From: Spongospora subterranea f. sp. subterranea
Lineage: Eukaryota > Endomyxa: Phytomyxea > Phytomyxea > Plasmodiophorida
Direction: 5' to 3'
Assembly (NCBI GenBank): GCA_049724395.1
Contig: JAUGWO010000045.1
Span: 62,001-126,000, forward strand
DNA length: 64,000 nucleotides
The translations under genes were made by a program, and so were the position numbers. A model generated the notes under the pieces. That model worked only from the letters and a program-made list of their open reading frames with translations, searched no databases and was not told the origin of the DNA. This document shows, piece after piece, positions 12,745 to 23,851 of the stretch (positions are counted from its first letter, which is position 1; every line of letters starts with the position of its first letter).

Positions 12745-14792
12745 GATAATCAATGGAGAGAGCACACTCGGCAGTTGGGTAACGATAATCAATGGAGAGA
12801 GCACACTGCAGTTGGGTAACGATAATCAATGGAGAGAGCACACTGCAGTTGGGTAACGACAATCAATGGAGAGAGCACACTGCAGTTGGGTAACGACAAT
12901 CAATGGAGAGAGCACACTGCAGTTGGGTAACGATAATCAATGGAGAGAGCACACTGCAGTTGGGTAACGACAATCAATGGAGAGAGCACACTGCAGTTGG
13001 GTAACGATAATCAATGGAGAGAGCACACTGCAGTTGGGTAACGATAATCAATGGAGAGAGCACACTGCAGTTGGGTAACGACAATCAATGGAGAGAGCAC
13101 ACTGCAGTTGGGTAACGACAATCAATGGAGAGAGCACACTGCAGTTGGGTAACGATAATCAATGGAGAGAGCACACTGCAGTTGGGTAACGATAATCAAT
13201 GGAGAGAGCACACTGCAGTTGGGTAACGATAATCAATGGAGAGAGCACACTGCAGTTGGGTAACGACAATCAATGGAGAGAGCACACTGCAGTTGGGTAA
13301 CGATAATCAATGGAGAGAGCACACTGCAGTTGGGTAACGATCAATCAATGGAGAGAGCACACTGCAGTTGGGTAACGACAATCAATGGAGAGAGCACACT
13401 GCAGTTGGGTAACGATAATCAATGGAGAGAGCACACTGCAGTTGGGTAACGATAATCAATGGAGAGAGCACACTGCAGTTGGGTAACGACAATCAATGGA
13501 GAGAGCACACTGCAGTTGGGTAACGACAATCAATGGAGAGAGCACACTGCAGTTGGGTAACGATAATCAATGGAGAGAGCACACTGCAGTTGGGTAACGA
13601 TAATCAATGGAGAGAGCACACTGCAGTTGGGTAACGATAATCAATGGAGAGAGCACACTGCAGTTGGGTAACGACAATCAATGGAGAGAGCACACTGCAG
13701 TTGGGTAACGACAATCAATGGAGAGAGCACACTGCAGTTGGGTAACGATAATCAATGGAGAGAGCACACTGCAGTTGGGTAACGACAATCAATGGAGAGA
13801 GCACACTGCAGTTGGGTAACGACAATCAATGGAGAGAGCACACTGCAGTTGGGTAACGACAATCAATGGAGAGAGCACACTGCAGTTGGGTAACGATAAT
13901 CAATGGAGAGAGCACACTGCAGTTGGGTAACGACAATCAATGGAGAGAGCACACTGCAGTTGGGTAACGACAATCAATGGAGAGAGCACACTGCAGTTGG
14001 GTAACGATAATCAATGGAGAGAGCACACTGCAGTTGGGTAACGATAATCAATGGAGAGAGCACACTGCAGTTGGGTAACGACAATCAATGGAGAGAGCAC
14101 ACTGCAGTTGGGTAACGATAATCAATGGAGAGAGCACACTGCAGTTGGGTAACGATAATCAATGGAGAGAGCACACTGCAGTTGGGTAACGACAATCAAT
14201 GGAGAGAGCACACGGCAGTTGGGTAACGATAATCAATGGAGAGAGCACACTGCAGTTGGGTAACGATAATCAATGGAGAGAGCACACTGCAGTTGGGTAA
14301 CGACAATCAATGGAGAGAGCACACTGCAGGTGGGTAACGACAATCAATGGAGAGAGCACACTGCAGTTGGGTAACGATAATCAATGGAGAGAGCACACTG
14401 CAGTTGGGTAACGACAATCAATGGAGAGAGCACACTGCAGGTGGGTAACGACAATCAATGGAGAGAGCACACTGCAGTTGGGTAACGATAATCAATGGAG
14501 AGAGCACACTGCAGTTGGGTAACGATAATCAATGGAGAGAGCACACTGCAGTTGGGTAACGACAATCAATGGAGAGAGCACACTGCAGGTGGGTAACGAC
14601 AATCAATGGAGAGAGCACACTGCAGTTGGGTAACGACAATCAATGGAGAGAGCACACTGCAGTTGGGTAACGACAATCAATGGAGAGAGCACACTGCAGT
14701 TGGGTAACGACAATCAATGGAGAGAGCACACTGCAGTTGGGTAACGACAATCAATGGAGAGAGCACACTGCAGTTGGGTAACGACAATCAAT
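12745..14792. repeat. 37-bp minisatellite, about 55 tandem copies
   Basis: A uniform head-to-tail array of a 37-bp unit (GAYAATCAATGGAGAGAGC followed by ACACTGCAGTTGGGTAAC), 2.05 kb long, each unit containing a PstI site. Units differ almost only at one base: GATAATC or GACAATC. Rare private variants are the first unit (extra CG), one unit near 13337 with GATCAATC, one CACGGCAG near 14211, and three CAGGTGGG units near 14330-14590. The T and C forms are not random: TTCC-like blocks recur on the left and centre, and the last six units are all C. High identity implies recent expansion or ongoing homogenisation. The unit cannot be open in all frames because TAA recurs. Confidence 0.98.
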
Positions 14793-15248
14793 CTTTCTGT
14801 TACCTACTGTAACTTCAAATACGACTTCCGATTTATTTGATATTGCGATAAATATTGAACATGTCGGTAGATCTCGCCAGCAAATGCAATCACAGTAATA
14901 ATTGGTACGTTTGACAAAGAGGACACACAGAAGATTATGGTGAATTTCAAACCCATACCCTTTGAACCGCTCTCATTGGGGTTTGGGAATATGAACCACT
15001 CTCATTATTACTGATTTCAGACTGGGTAAGACCGGACTGAGCTGGATGACCAGGTCACCAATCAATTTAAAGATAAATCCAACGGGGAAACTACACAACC
15101 CGATTATGGTATCAAATCACAATCTCGGTCCTCTTTTTGTTGAAGGGTAATGCTCTAGAATTGACACAACAGCATCCGATTATTTTAGGAAATATATATA
15201 AATAATGGGAGTATATATTAGATTTACATACAAGCTGTATGGGCGATA
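14793..15248. other. Flank of the minisatellite
   Basis: Unique sequence between the array and the next gene. Contains a short near-direct repeat around ACCACTCTCATT / CCGCTCTCATTGGGG (14965-15005) and AT-rich words before the minus-strand gene end. No coding frame recognised. Confidence 0.4.
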
Positions 15249-16010
15249 TCAATTATCGTCAACCAGCCGCTGACGCTTTTTGAAGGGTAAATTTAAGGAC
15301 AGATCAATATTAACGGTCTCGTCTAGAGTTTGCTCAAAAGCATTTCCGTGCCGATTCTGGGATATTATCCGAAATAAGGGGACCATGGCAGTCGGAATTA
15401 GATCAGGATCGGCCGGTTTCCTTTTATACCCGCGATAATGATTGTCAACCATCCGCTTCAGTGTTCGCTTCGTGTCGATATCGCCACAACCGGTGACCTG
15501 GGCCATTCGGCTCCATATTTTTTCACGTAGAGATAGGTCAAGTCCATTGGCAGCGGATAGATATGGCATCAAGCTGTCGCTCATGATGGTGGTTGGCGTG
15601 ATATCCGGCGTGGACAGAATGTTGATGGCCACGATCACCTTGATCTCTTCATAAACTGTTTCGACTCGATCATAACAGGACAACATATCTTGTAAGATTA
15701 GTTTCATTGCAGAAAACAGCATTTTGGCGCTTCTTTGCTGATGATCGGCATCGGTTGCGAAACCAATGTCGGATTTAACCTTGCCGGAAACAGGAACGAC
15801 CTTGGCGTTAGCGGAGGATGGCCGTCGGGATTTATTCAGCAACGGCGGAAGAGGACTGAAATTACTGTGAGTATCAAGGCGAACATCAAGCAGTTCCGAT
15901 AGCTTGTAATCCAAGGAATCGGCGGCAGCCTCCATGCGATCAGTGGCATGTTTTAGCGTCGACAGCGCCGCTGTTAGTTCGGAATGGAACAATGCGGCGC
16001 TGTCATTCAT
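15249..16010 (-). CDS. Uncharacterised 253-residue helical protein
   Basis: Intronless frame with ATG at 16008-16010. I do not recognise the family. Residues 1-45 form an amphipathic helix (MNDSAALFHSELTAALSTLK...), 50-85 are low-complexity and basic, 90-190 are again helical with conserved-looking hydrophobic spacing (AMKLILQDMLSCYDRVETVY), and the tail ends with a basic cluster (FKKRQRLVDDN) that could be a nuclear signal. No membrane segment or zinc ligand pattern is visible. The frame length without an opposing gene, and composition like neighbouring genes, support it being real. Confidence 0.65.
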   Translation of the reverse strand: MNDSAALFHSELTAALSTLKHATDRMEAAADSLDYKLSELLDVRLDTHSNFSPLPPLLNKSRRPSSANAKVVPVSGKVKSDIGFATDADHQQRSAKMLFSAMKLILQDMLSCYDRVETVYEEIKVIVAINILSTPDITPTTIMSDSLMPYLSAANGLDLSLREKIWSRMAQVTGCGDIDTKRTLKRMVDNHYRGYKRKPADPDLIPTAMVPLFRIISQNRHGNAFEQTLDETVNIDLSLNLPFKKRQRLVDDN

Positions 16011-16590
16011 GGATTAATATTACCTAGTTGATTAGCTGTAGATAATTGGTATTTGGCAATCTGACCAGCATCAGTTCTGGGAAATGAGATAATCACTTTT
16101 GAAACACTAAAAATGTGATCACCTGGACAATCTGTATTTGCATTAAGTCCGGACGCGGCCCGCTGTAGTAAACCAGGTAGACTGATCGGTCACAATCACA
16201 GGCTGACATGGTTGGTTGCTGGTCTGAATGAAAGTCAACCGGATTGAAATCACTCTCGTGTGTGACGCAATGCATCAGGTGTTACAGTACAAAGAGTATC
16301 ATGTTCAATAGGGGCTCTGGTAGATAGTGGAGAAACGGGGAAAGTTGACAGGAGACGAGAAGATTGCACAATGGAATATAGCAAGCAGGGATAGATTTAA
16401 TTGTGGTCATTGTATGGCATTGATAAACAGACAATCTTTTCACAACTGTAATAAGCGTTATTCAACTGTGGGTAGAGGCGCAGATACGCGTCTAACTTCA
16501 TGATGATTCAGAAGCTGAATCAGTGGGATTCCCTTTATTAATCCCTCCGAGGTTTTTGAGAAAAGGACTCGGCAACTAATCGCTTATTGA
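16011..16590. other. Intergenic region
   Basis: Promoter side of the preceding minus-strand gene and left flank of the copia relic. No gene or structured repeat recognised. Confidence 0.4.
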
Positions 16591-16699
16591 CTTATTGACA
16601 GAAAGAAGGAGTTGAGTTTGAACTTAAAAGGCAGCAAGCTCTCGATTTGCAGTCGTCAGCACTGGTTAATGCGATTCGGGTCTGCACAAGGCTCAAAGT

Positions 16700-17800
16700 T
16701 GAGAATTTTGTTAAGGCTTGCAGCCGCAACTCCTCAAGCATCGAGTTAGACGACCTTATCAGCAGGTTACAGGATTTTTGGAAATGGCCCGAGCCAATCA
16801 CCCCGAAGTTGCTTTGAAGACGTCCCGTATTGCCTGCAATGTTTTGCAAAAAGCCGCACTTTGGTGGGTGGAAAAGATCGATGTTGGAAGAATCACCCCC
16901 ACTTGAAACCAAACTTTAATTTGCCAGCAATCGAAATGTGATTCGAATAAACAAACGGATTCACACAGTCTAAAAAGGTGACGTGCGGCTGGTTGTGGAT
17001 ATGGGAGATACATATCAGAAAGTTTTATCCTTTTGCGGATTGCGCCATGGCGAAAGCCAAGGCTACCCCGTATCCTCTGCAAGCCAAATTCAAAGACTGG
17101 CATTTGAACGAGTGTGTGAGCATGGATGAATTCGGGCCACTGCCTTGTTCCTCACTGAACGGGGAAAACGCAAACCTTCTTCATTGTAAAATCAGGCCTT
17201 GGAAAGCCACGTCCCCACAGTTGGAAGCAGACCGTAATGCAGTTCCACTTCTGAAGGCGAAGTCGGGCATTGCATTTGAAATCCTGGCCCACAGAATTCC
17301 GGCGCTTTGAAGCGTTTTTTCAGAGGAAGCGCCGAACTTCAGACTGTGGACTATAAACATGATGGAGATACAAGGGTTAGGCTCATTGGGTATTCCTATT
17401 CTGATTGGGCGGGCGATCTCGACACACAGCGCTCAACTTCTGGCTACATCTTTAATTTGAAGCAAATAGCACTTCAGGGACCAATTCACACGTGACATTG
17501 TTGGATAAGAACAGGCTGATCCAACTTACGTCTCCAGTACCGACTATTTGGCCGATATTTTTGCAAAGTCGCTGGGCAAGCAGCATTTTTACAGTCTTCG
17601 GCGAAGAATATTCTGTGTCCCGCAACCCTCTTTTTGAACCGGATTGGGTTGAAAGGGGGAGTTAGAGTGATATTCAACCGATCCGGTTTCGATCGTGTCT
17701 GTCCTCTTCCATTTATATATAATTACGTTGTGTTCTCTGTTCTTGCTCTGTCTCCCGTCTTCTCGTGTCCTAATTTGGTCAGACCTCAAATGAAAAAAAT
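16700..17800 (+). mobile_element. Degenerate Ty1/copia retrotransposon relic
   Basis: Fragments of a copia polyprotein in order, with large internal deletions. Around 17030-17180: a GAG-pre-integrase/integrase junction (CAMAKAKATPYPLQAKFKDW, then a DEFGPLP motif). Around 17380-17460: the RNase H hallmark SDWAGDLDTQRSTSGYIF. Around 17520-17640: the RNase H C-terminal block (YLADIFAKSLGKQHFYSLRR). The reverse transcriptase core is missing. A purine tract AGGGGGAG at about 17653-17660 sits where a polypurine tract precedes the 3' LTR, and TATATATAA at about 17715 could be an LTR TATA box. A 5' LTR was not found. The left edge is uncertain. Confidence 0.8.
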
Positions 17801-17866
17801 GACTCAAAGAAGAGGCACAATTATAAAGCTTTCCGCTTACCAAACCAACAATGATCCGACATTAAA

Positions 17867-18391
17867 TCAAGTGTTTAATTTCCGTTTCCTGTTTGTTTTC
17901 AAAATTGCGATATCAGCTTTCTTAGGAGTTGTGGCTTCTGTTTTAATTTCTGGAGCAGACGAGTTTGCAGGAGTCTCCTGATCCTGTATAACGGACTCGA
18001 TAGCCTTTTGAACTTTGTCTTGATCGTCGGGTCGTAATTTAGTCGCTCCTGCAAGCTGTGAGACAGTGGTGACCTTCTCCCAGGAAGGATTAGTCGCAGT
18101 AAACCATTCTGGATGTTGTTGCTGCGCCTTGAAAAAGCACGATAGGTGCCATCTGCCACATGTATCCATCTTCCCCGATTTCTTATGCGAAAAGCACTGT
18201 TGACCGCAAACAATATGTCTGATGCGAACCTCCTTCTTCAAAATTTTCTTTCCACATAACCTACAGTTCGCTCGAGAGCTGGTGCTATATTCGACCCCGA
18301 ATATTTGCCCTTTCTTCCTATATTGATCATAAACAGCATGCCGTTGCTCTTTGTCCAGCGAAATCAGGGATGGGAGGCTCTCTAAATCCAT
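17867..18391 (-). CDS. PARP-type zinc finger protein (finger only)
   Basis: Intronless 174-codon frame from ATG 18389-18391; the longer open frame above it begins with GTG. Residues ~30-95 match the PARP-type finger: VEYSTSSRANCRLCGKKI with the first Cys pair, a basic strand (KEVRIRHIV), and WHLSCFF with the His-x-x-Cys ligands. In PARP1 and DNA ligase III this fold recognises DNA nicks and breaks. Here there is no ADP-ribosyltransferase, BRCT or ligase domain; the remainder is a short acidic and Lys-rich tail ending in KTNRKRKLNT. Stand-alone fingers of this kind are known in protists and fungi. Its divergent neighbour at 18580 is a REX1-B protein also linked to DNA repair, only ~190 bp away. 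Confidence 0.8.
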   Translation of the reverse strand: MDLESLPSLISLDKEQRHAVYDQYRKKGQIFGVEYSTSSRANCRLCGKKILKKEVRIRHIVCGQQCFSHKKSGKMDTCGRWHLSCFFKAQQQHPEWFTATNPSWEKVTTVSQLAGATKLRPDDQDKVQKAIESVIQDQETPANSSAPEIKTEATTPKKADIAILKTNRKRKLNT

Positions 18392-18579
18392 CACTTCAGC
18401 CACCGACGCTCCAACCACAACTTCTCCCTTGATTTGTCACTCTCCCTCACCCGAGACAGATCGTTCTCGTACCTTGTGTTGTTCAGATGAGCTACATAAT
18501 GTGTCCATTAAGTGAAGTCCGCCTGATTTCCTTTTCCTGTAAACTATATACTGTAGTCCGTATTTGTCAAATAGCGATC

Positions 18580-19085
18580 ATGGGCGAGTTCGACCTTGGT
18601 CAGATCCTGCGGAACGTCAAGCAGGCGCAACAGGAACGGGCGCTGGCCTATGCAGCATGGGAACAGGCGTTTACGGCATTGGATTGCAAGCGCCAAGACG
18701 ATGCCGATTTCGCAAAAGCATCGCAGTCGACGCAGCAGATACTGCAAAAATCTAGCATGCATGTGATGCGACAGATATCGATTCTAAATTCGACAAGGGA
18801 ATATAATTCTTGGGCGAAAACGCTTCAAGCTTTACAAAGATGGGAAAAGGCCAAGTTTGAATTGGTTCGTTTTCAAAATAGCATTGATCTGTTATTGTTT
18901 TCTGATAGGACGTTTTTTTTTAGACTGTCAAGAGAGTGTTGACGAGGATAACGATCGCCCAAGGTGGTGGCGACGGGCAATTGCTCGTACAAGAGCTGAA
19001 GATGCGACAAGATCTGGCGGAGGTTATAGAGGAGATCAATTCAATATGCCAAGAGATCGAGTTTGAGTTGCATGATAATATATGA
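18580..19085 (+). CDS. REX1BD: REX1-B (required for excision 1-B) domain protein
   Basis: Two exons, 18580-18864 and 18924-19085, joined through a 59-nt intron to give 148 codons. The start MGEFDLGQILRNVKQAQQER follows an upstream in-frame region. The chain is all helical: a first helix with QQERALAYAAWEQAF, a second with QSTQQILQKSSMHVMRQI, then LQALQRWEKAKFELT, and a last helix EVIEEINSICQEIEFEL. This pattern (YR/AF, S..I..I...L, LQ..E..KL.LT) is that of the DNA repair REX1-B domain, named from a Chlamydomonas locus and present in human C19orf60. The molecular function is unknown. It lies head to head with the PARP finger gene and could share its promoter. The assignment rests on pattern, not on an alignment search. 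Confidence 0.55.
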
Positions 19086-20174
19086 CGGTAGTTCAATGTA
19101 TTTATCGGCCGTTTCAGGTCAATTGGGAAAGTCTGTTGCTTACGAAAACATAACGGTTTCCGTTCACTCCGCGTGCTTTTGTAAACGTATCCAACACCGT
19201 TCTTAATCTCGATTTGGTGTTTAGCAGATCCTAGCATGGTTGCGTAAAATAGCAGCGACATAGGTATCGCTAATGAAGCCAAATCATAGACTCGCTCATA
19301 CATTAACCACATGGTCTCTGGACCGAAATCGTACAATCCAACGTCAAAATCGCGAACCCCAACGACACAGTCGCCGTGGCCCCCTGCGGAATCGCGGCGA
19401 AAACAAGTTATTGACAGATGCCCAGTCTGTGTAGCGTTAGTAGGTAGCTAAACGCCCGTCAGGATTGCATGTTACTGGGTGACGCAGAGTATAGCACCTC
19501 TCATGACGGCGCCATGTCTTTACCGCTGGCACGAGGCGCAGTCAATTGGGGTAACAAAATTTCAGTCAAAAAAAAACTGCGTCAACTGCGCATTTTGTCA
19601 AAAGTTATGTGGTGCGTGGCCACACACTGACAGTTTGGGCGCACAATTTCAAAAATTGTCAGACTGCAGACATTCGGGATCATCACCGTGGGTCCATACT
19701 TGCCTTTTAATAGACGGTTTACAGAGCGTCGCTGGCGCGATGTTGCCCTGGCCACTGCAGAAACCTGTGAACACGTCGCAGGAGCTCAGATGCTTTTGCA
19801 CTTGGCCATTGACTACTACGGTTGAACGGGGTTGCAATTTGATGATTATTGTTTTGTGTAACCATTTTTGGCCAAACATCCATAAGGTATATCGGCAAAC
19901 AGGAGTTGTGTTTTAATTTAATCAGAGAGACACGTATACTGTTTCAACAAAAGTCACATGTGTGTTTATCATGAATTTGGTTGCTGTGGCGCTTTTAAAG
20001 TCCTGATAACATGAATCACGTTATAAATCGTCGCCAAAAATGACGACTTTGCGACAACGTACCTGCTGCGAGTATTTCTAGACACACATGGAGTCTGATA
20101 TTCCGCTTCTTTGGAGTCCCTAGGTGTGAAATTTAAGATCGCCATCAAACCCATCGTCAAAGAGTGCGCATGAC
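19086..20174. other. Intergenic region with an unassigned minus-strand open stretch
   Basis: On the minus strand, 19080-19440 is open for roughly 120 codons (GVRDFDVGLYDFGPETMWLM and onward) with no opposing gene; it may be an exon or pseudo-exon, but I cannot link it to a family or splice it. On the plus strand a 145-codon frame at 19479-19916 is Cys/Trp-rich and looks accidental. The rest shows no gene or repeat. Confidence 0.3.
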
Positions 20175-20696
20175 TTACAGATAATCATCAAACTCAATTT
20201 TGACATTGACCGGTCGACGCCTTTTCTTCACTTGTTTTTGTAGGGATTGTTGACAAGATGTAATCAGACGGCTTACGACGCCGTTATCGAGGCGGAAGCT
20301 GACTTGCTCGCTTGCCTGCTCTCCGTGACGGTAGTCTTTTGATGATGTTGAAATTTGATCAGCACTTTCTTCATACATCAACGATAAATCATGGCGACTT
20401 GCTCTCACAGGGGAGGCGGCGAAAAAGTAATCCTCCTCAGACGTCGCCATTGGAATTTGCTTGAAAACCGACCTTGATCTGATTGGGGTTAGAGGCGGAA
20501 TCAAAGACTCATTGCAATGTGAGCCGCAAACTGGTGAAGATGTCAAAAGTATGGTCGCGGGCGACAGCGACAGTTTCTGCGTTGAGCGGCTGGCCGGTGT
20601 CTGAACCAGGGTGGCACAGCAGTTATTTTCGTGTATTGGTATGGCATGATATGGAGGCAATACGGCCATGTGATCCTCATATATATAGTACGGCAT
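20175..20696 (-). CDS. Uncharacterised low-complexity protein
   Basis: Open frame of 173 codons from ATG 20694-20696, with later in-frame ATGs (for example at MATSEEDYFF) as alternative starts. Not recognised. It is rich in Ser/Pro with several S/T-P sites (SLSPATI, LTPIRSR, AASPVRA) as in kinase substrates, and ends with a basic stretch (KQVKKRRRPVNVKIEFDDYL). No domain, membrane segment or signal is visible. Real but small regulatory protein, or chance frame; I lean slightly to real because of the terminal basic motif and composition. Confidence 0.4.
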   Translation of the reverse strand: MPYYIYEDHMAVLPPYHAIPIHENNCCATLVQTPASRSTQKLSLSPATILLTSSPVCGSHCNESLIPPLTPIRSRSVFKQIPMATSEEDYFFAASPVRASRHDLSLMYEESADQISTSSKDYRHGEQASEQVSFRLDNGVVSRLITSCQQSLQKQVKKRRRPVNVKIEFDDYL

Positions 20697-21109
20697 GGAG
20701 TGGTAACGATGAACCCAGTGCACACGTGATCGGCACGATGAACGATGCCGACGCGCCTGTTATAGAGCGCGAGTTATTATCGAGGGGGGTTCCCACGTGA
20801 TCTTGGTTTGGAAGGAAGACTGGTATCGTTAACTGCCCCTAATTATGTACCCAGACAAGAAACACCGCGCACCCATCAGGTTGATCCCTCCCCTGGCCAA
20901 GGGCGCGTCGGCTCTGACCCTTCATGGATACCTTGGCGCAGCCAGACCTTTTGCACCAATTCCAGTCCAGTGTCATCGGCAGCAATTGCCTACCAGTGTC
21001 ATTGATACGCCAAGACGAAACTGTAGTAGATTCCCGATATTTTTTTTAAAGGGAATACACCACTCTCAGTTCCGCCTGTTTTGAAATTCTGAATCTTTTC
21101 TAATGGTTT
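20697..21109. other. Intergenic region
   Basis: Between the preceding frame's start and the 3' end of the DZIP1 gene. No gene or repeat recognised. Confidence 0.4.
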
Positions 21110-23851
21110 TTATGTTAGTTGAATATCCTCGATGTCGTCATCCGAATCCCATGCGTTCCCAGTCGGGATTACGAACGCAGAAATCTGTCTGGCATTCGCG
21201 CCTGAGGAAGCCCTTCTCTGAACATCGGCTCCGTTGAACAGATTCTTGTCTACATGCGCAGTGGAATCTGTCGGCATCGACCGTCTCCGGCTGATCACAA
21301 TGTCATTCGGCGACTCGGGTCGTGCAGCGAATGCTTCGACTTCAGTTTGAAATTCATCGTCAAGATTTTTTGCTATTGTGGTGTGCTGGTTGTCTATCCT
21401 GATACTTTGTTGTTGTTGTTGCTTCCTTAAAACAACTTTGGCAGCTTCGTTTGCAAACGATTTTTGTAGTTCGACCTTGGCTGTAATGGTGACGATATCG
21501 TTCACCTCTGCTGTACTAATCTCAGTCTCAGCTGAGCTCCTTGAGAATCTCGGCTCATCCTCGAATCTGGGAGAGTTTGTCACCGATTCAATGTGAATAT
21601 TGAGGGGCGGTAAAGATTGCGCTTGCTCTCGCGCTGGAAGTGCTGAGATCTGGTCGGAGTCAACCGGGTTTGATCCAGAGTTTGGGCCTGAGCGCGAATG
21701 AGTTGACTGCACTGGGTCGAAGTGCTTCATCAGCTCTTCAAGTCGCACAAGTATCGGTGTTCTGTCATATTTAGAATCAGCGATAAAAGTTTCCATGATT
21801 TGATGGTCTTGTTCGGTGCACGATTCAACAATATCTTGCAGTTTTTTCATTTCGGTTTGCAAATATTGTGGAGAATGCTTGATGCGGCTGAGCACATAAC
21901 TAAATGGTTGTTCATCGAACACAACATGCCATTCCTTGTCGCGTGATTCTGTCGGAGGTAGATGCGCATTGATGGTTGAATTCTCTTTCACCTCATTCGT
22001 CGTTATGGCTCTGGGGAGCTGGTCTGGAGATGCGTCTGAGTTGACAACTTGGTTGATGGCCGCCTCGATAGACGGGGTTGTTTCCCCATCCCCAACCACA
22101 AGATTTGTTGAAAGTTGAATTAGCTTCGGTGTCTCAATTCCGGGTTGCGAGTGATCTTCCCAGGCGTTCGCAGGAGGGTTGTCTGCCTGTGCTGGCATCG
22201 CATCAACATTCTGGGACTGATTCGCAACAATTGACCCTTTTCGAGAGTCTTCAGCAGTAAATGCTTCATCTGCGATTATCACCGACCCAGGTTCACTTAC
22301 GATGGTTAGTTCATCTTCGGCATCTGCGAGAAATCGAAACGTTGTTGCCGAACTGGCTTCGAGCCTTTCCCCTTCATTCATTGTTGATGAAAATGATTGG
22401 GCGCTCTGGGTTTCCCTTTTTGCAGCATCGTGCCGGTTCGCATCCGTTTCTTCAACCGCATTTTTGATTTTCTGAGATTTCAAGGAAGAAACGCTTGGCG
22501 ATTTGTTGTGTCGCTGTGTCATGATATCAGGCTGATTGCTCGCCTCCTGATGCCGCGCCGGTGACGCAGTTCGATGAATCTCTTCGATCAGTCCTTGCCG
22601 AAGATCGTCGATTGATTGCTTTAACACTTCCTGTATGCCGGCAGGGACCGATTCCATGGCAGGATTCTCGGCATAAATGATTTCGCAGCTCTCTTCATCA
22701 CCATCCACAGACTCCAATGGTCCAACATGCGTTTTCCTCTTGGGCGATTTCATTCGCCGATTATAGGGATCGGTTTCAGGCTCTGAATGAAACTGAGCGA
22801 TGCTCCGATGCACGATCTCTGTCTGCATCATCGATTTCATGTTGTCTAGCTTGCCCTCGAGGAACAGCAACCGTTGTGACATCTCTTGACTGGCGCGAGA
22901 GGCGAGCGCCTTCTCAATTACAGAGTCGATGTTGGGCTGCTGGATAACGACAGGAGGCTGAGGAGGAGCCGGGGCTTGAGTAGCTGATTGCGACGACATT
23001 CCTTTCATCATTTCCTTCATATCGGACGTCCACTGATTCATTACACCGGCGACCTTCTCGTGGACAATCTTCTCGATATCTTCAGCGGTTGCAGGCACCT
23101 TTCCGAGAACTTGCTTACCCCCGGGCGACAGCGTATCAACGTCCGGATGACGACGACCAACATGGCTGCTCAGATGATGTTCCGATATAAATACGGACGC
23201 ACAGTAATTACAAGCCTGTCAACATATGAGAATTGAGGTAAAGATTGCATCTATGCCACAAACATGTTCATTCACGGTCGGGAATCCGTTGGCAACTTCG
23301 GCAGATAGAGAGAGATTTTTTTTCGTAATGGGCCCAACCAGCCTTTCATATGCATGAACAACCTTCTTGGCGTACTTGAATTCTTTACGAATGAGACGCA
23401 ACTCTTCGTCTTTTTGAGAGATACCGCTGTTAACGGACTGTATTTGTTCATTGCACTTTTCAATTTGACGATCCCTTTTTGAGACGTTATACACCAGGTA
23501 CTCTTGCACGTATAACAGATATTCTATAGTTAACTGAGCGATTCGAAACAGCTTTAGGAATGTCGTATCGGTAAAGTACCGCAAATCTAAGGCAAATGTG
23601 TTGGGAATCCGTCTGCCATTGAAAACTCTTCAAGTTTTACCGTCTTCCCCCACGTCAGCGAAAGTGATATGCTCGACATGGTCCTGCAGAGTGTCTACAT
23701 CTACATTGCTGACCAACGACTCGAGATCGACGCGATCAATTTTTCTCCAGTCTAGAGTGCCTCGTCGTCTCTGGAATGCGAACGATGGTGGCTCATGCAA
23801 ATGGTCGCCCGAATGATCGTTTGCAGCTAAGAATGGTAATTCATAAGCCAT
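21110..23851 (-). CDS. DZIP1: DZIP1/Iguana-like zinc finger ciliogenesis protein
   Basis: Three exons on the minus strand: 23851-23641, 23586-23264 and 23215-21110, with introns of 54 and 48 nt; 879 codons. Exon 1 has the family N-terminus (RRRGTLDWRKIDRVDLESLV, VDVDTLQDHVEHITFADV). Exon 2 continues with LKLFRIAQLTIEYLLYVQEYL and a coiled coil. Exon 3 opens with a single C2H2 finger (CNYCASVFISEHHLSSHVGRRH). This is the Dzip-like N-terminal domain plus finger of DZIP1 and DZIP1L, which act at the basal body and transition zone in ciliogenesis and, in animals, Hedgehog signalling. The remaining ~650 residues are mostly disordered with short coiled coils. Its presence implies a flagellated life stage. 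The exon joins keep frame and restore the conserved block, so I am confident. Confidence 0.88.

Noticed and set aside
12745-14792. Regular repeat array considered as a CRISPR array
   Set aside because: Units are contiguous and nearly identical with no unique spacers, and the genome is eukaryotic; it is a minisatellite.
19479-19916. 145-codon plus-strand frame
   Set aside because: Unusual Cys/Trp composition, no domain, no splicing context; likely chance.
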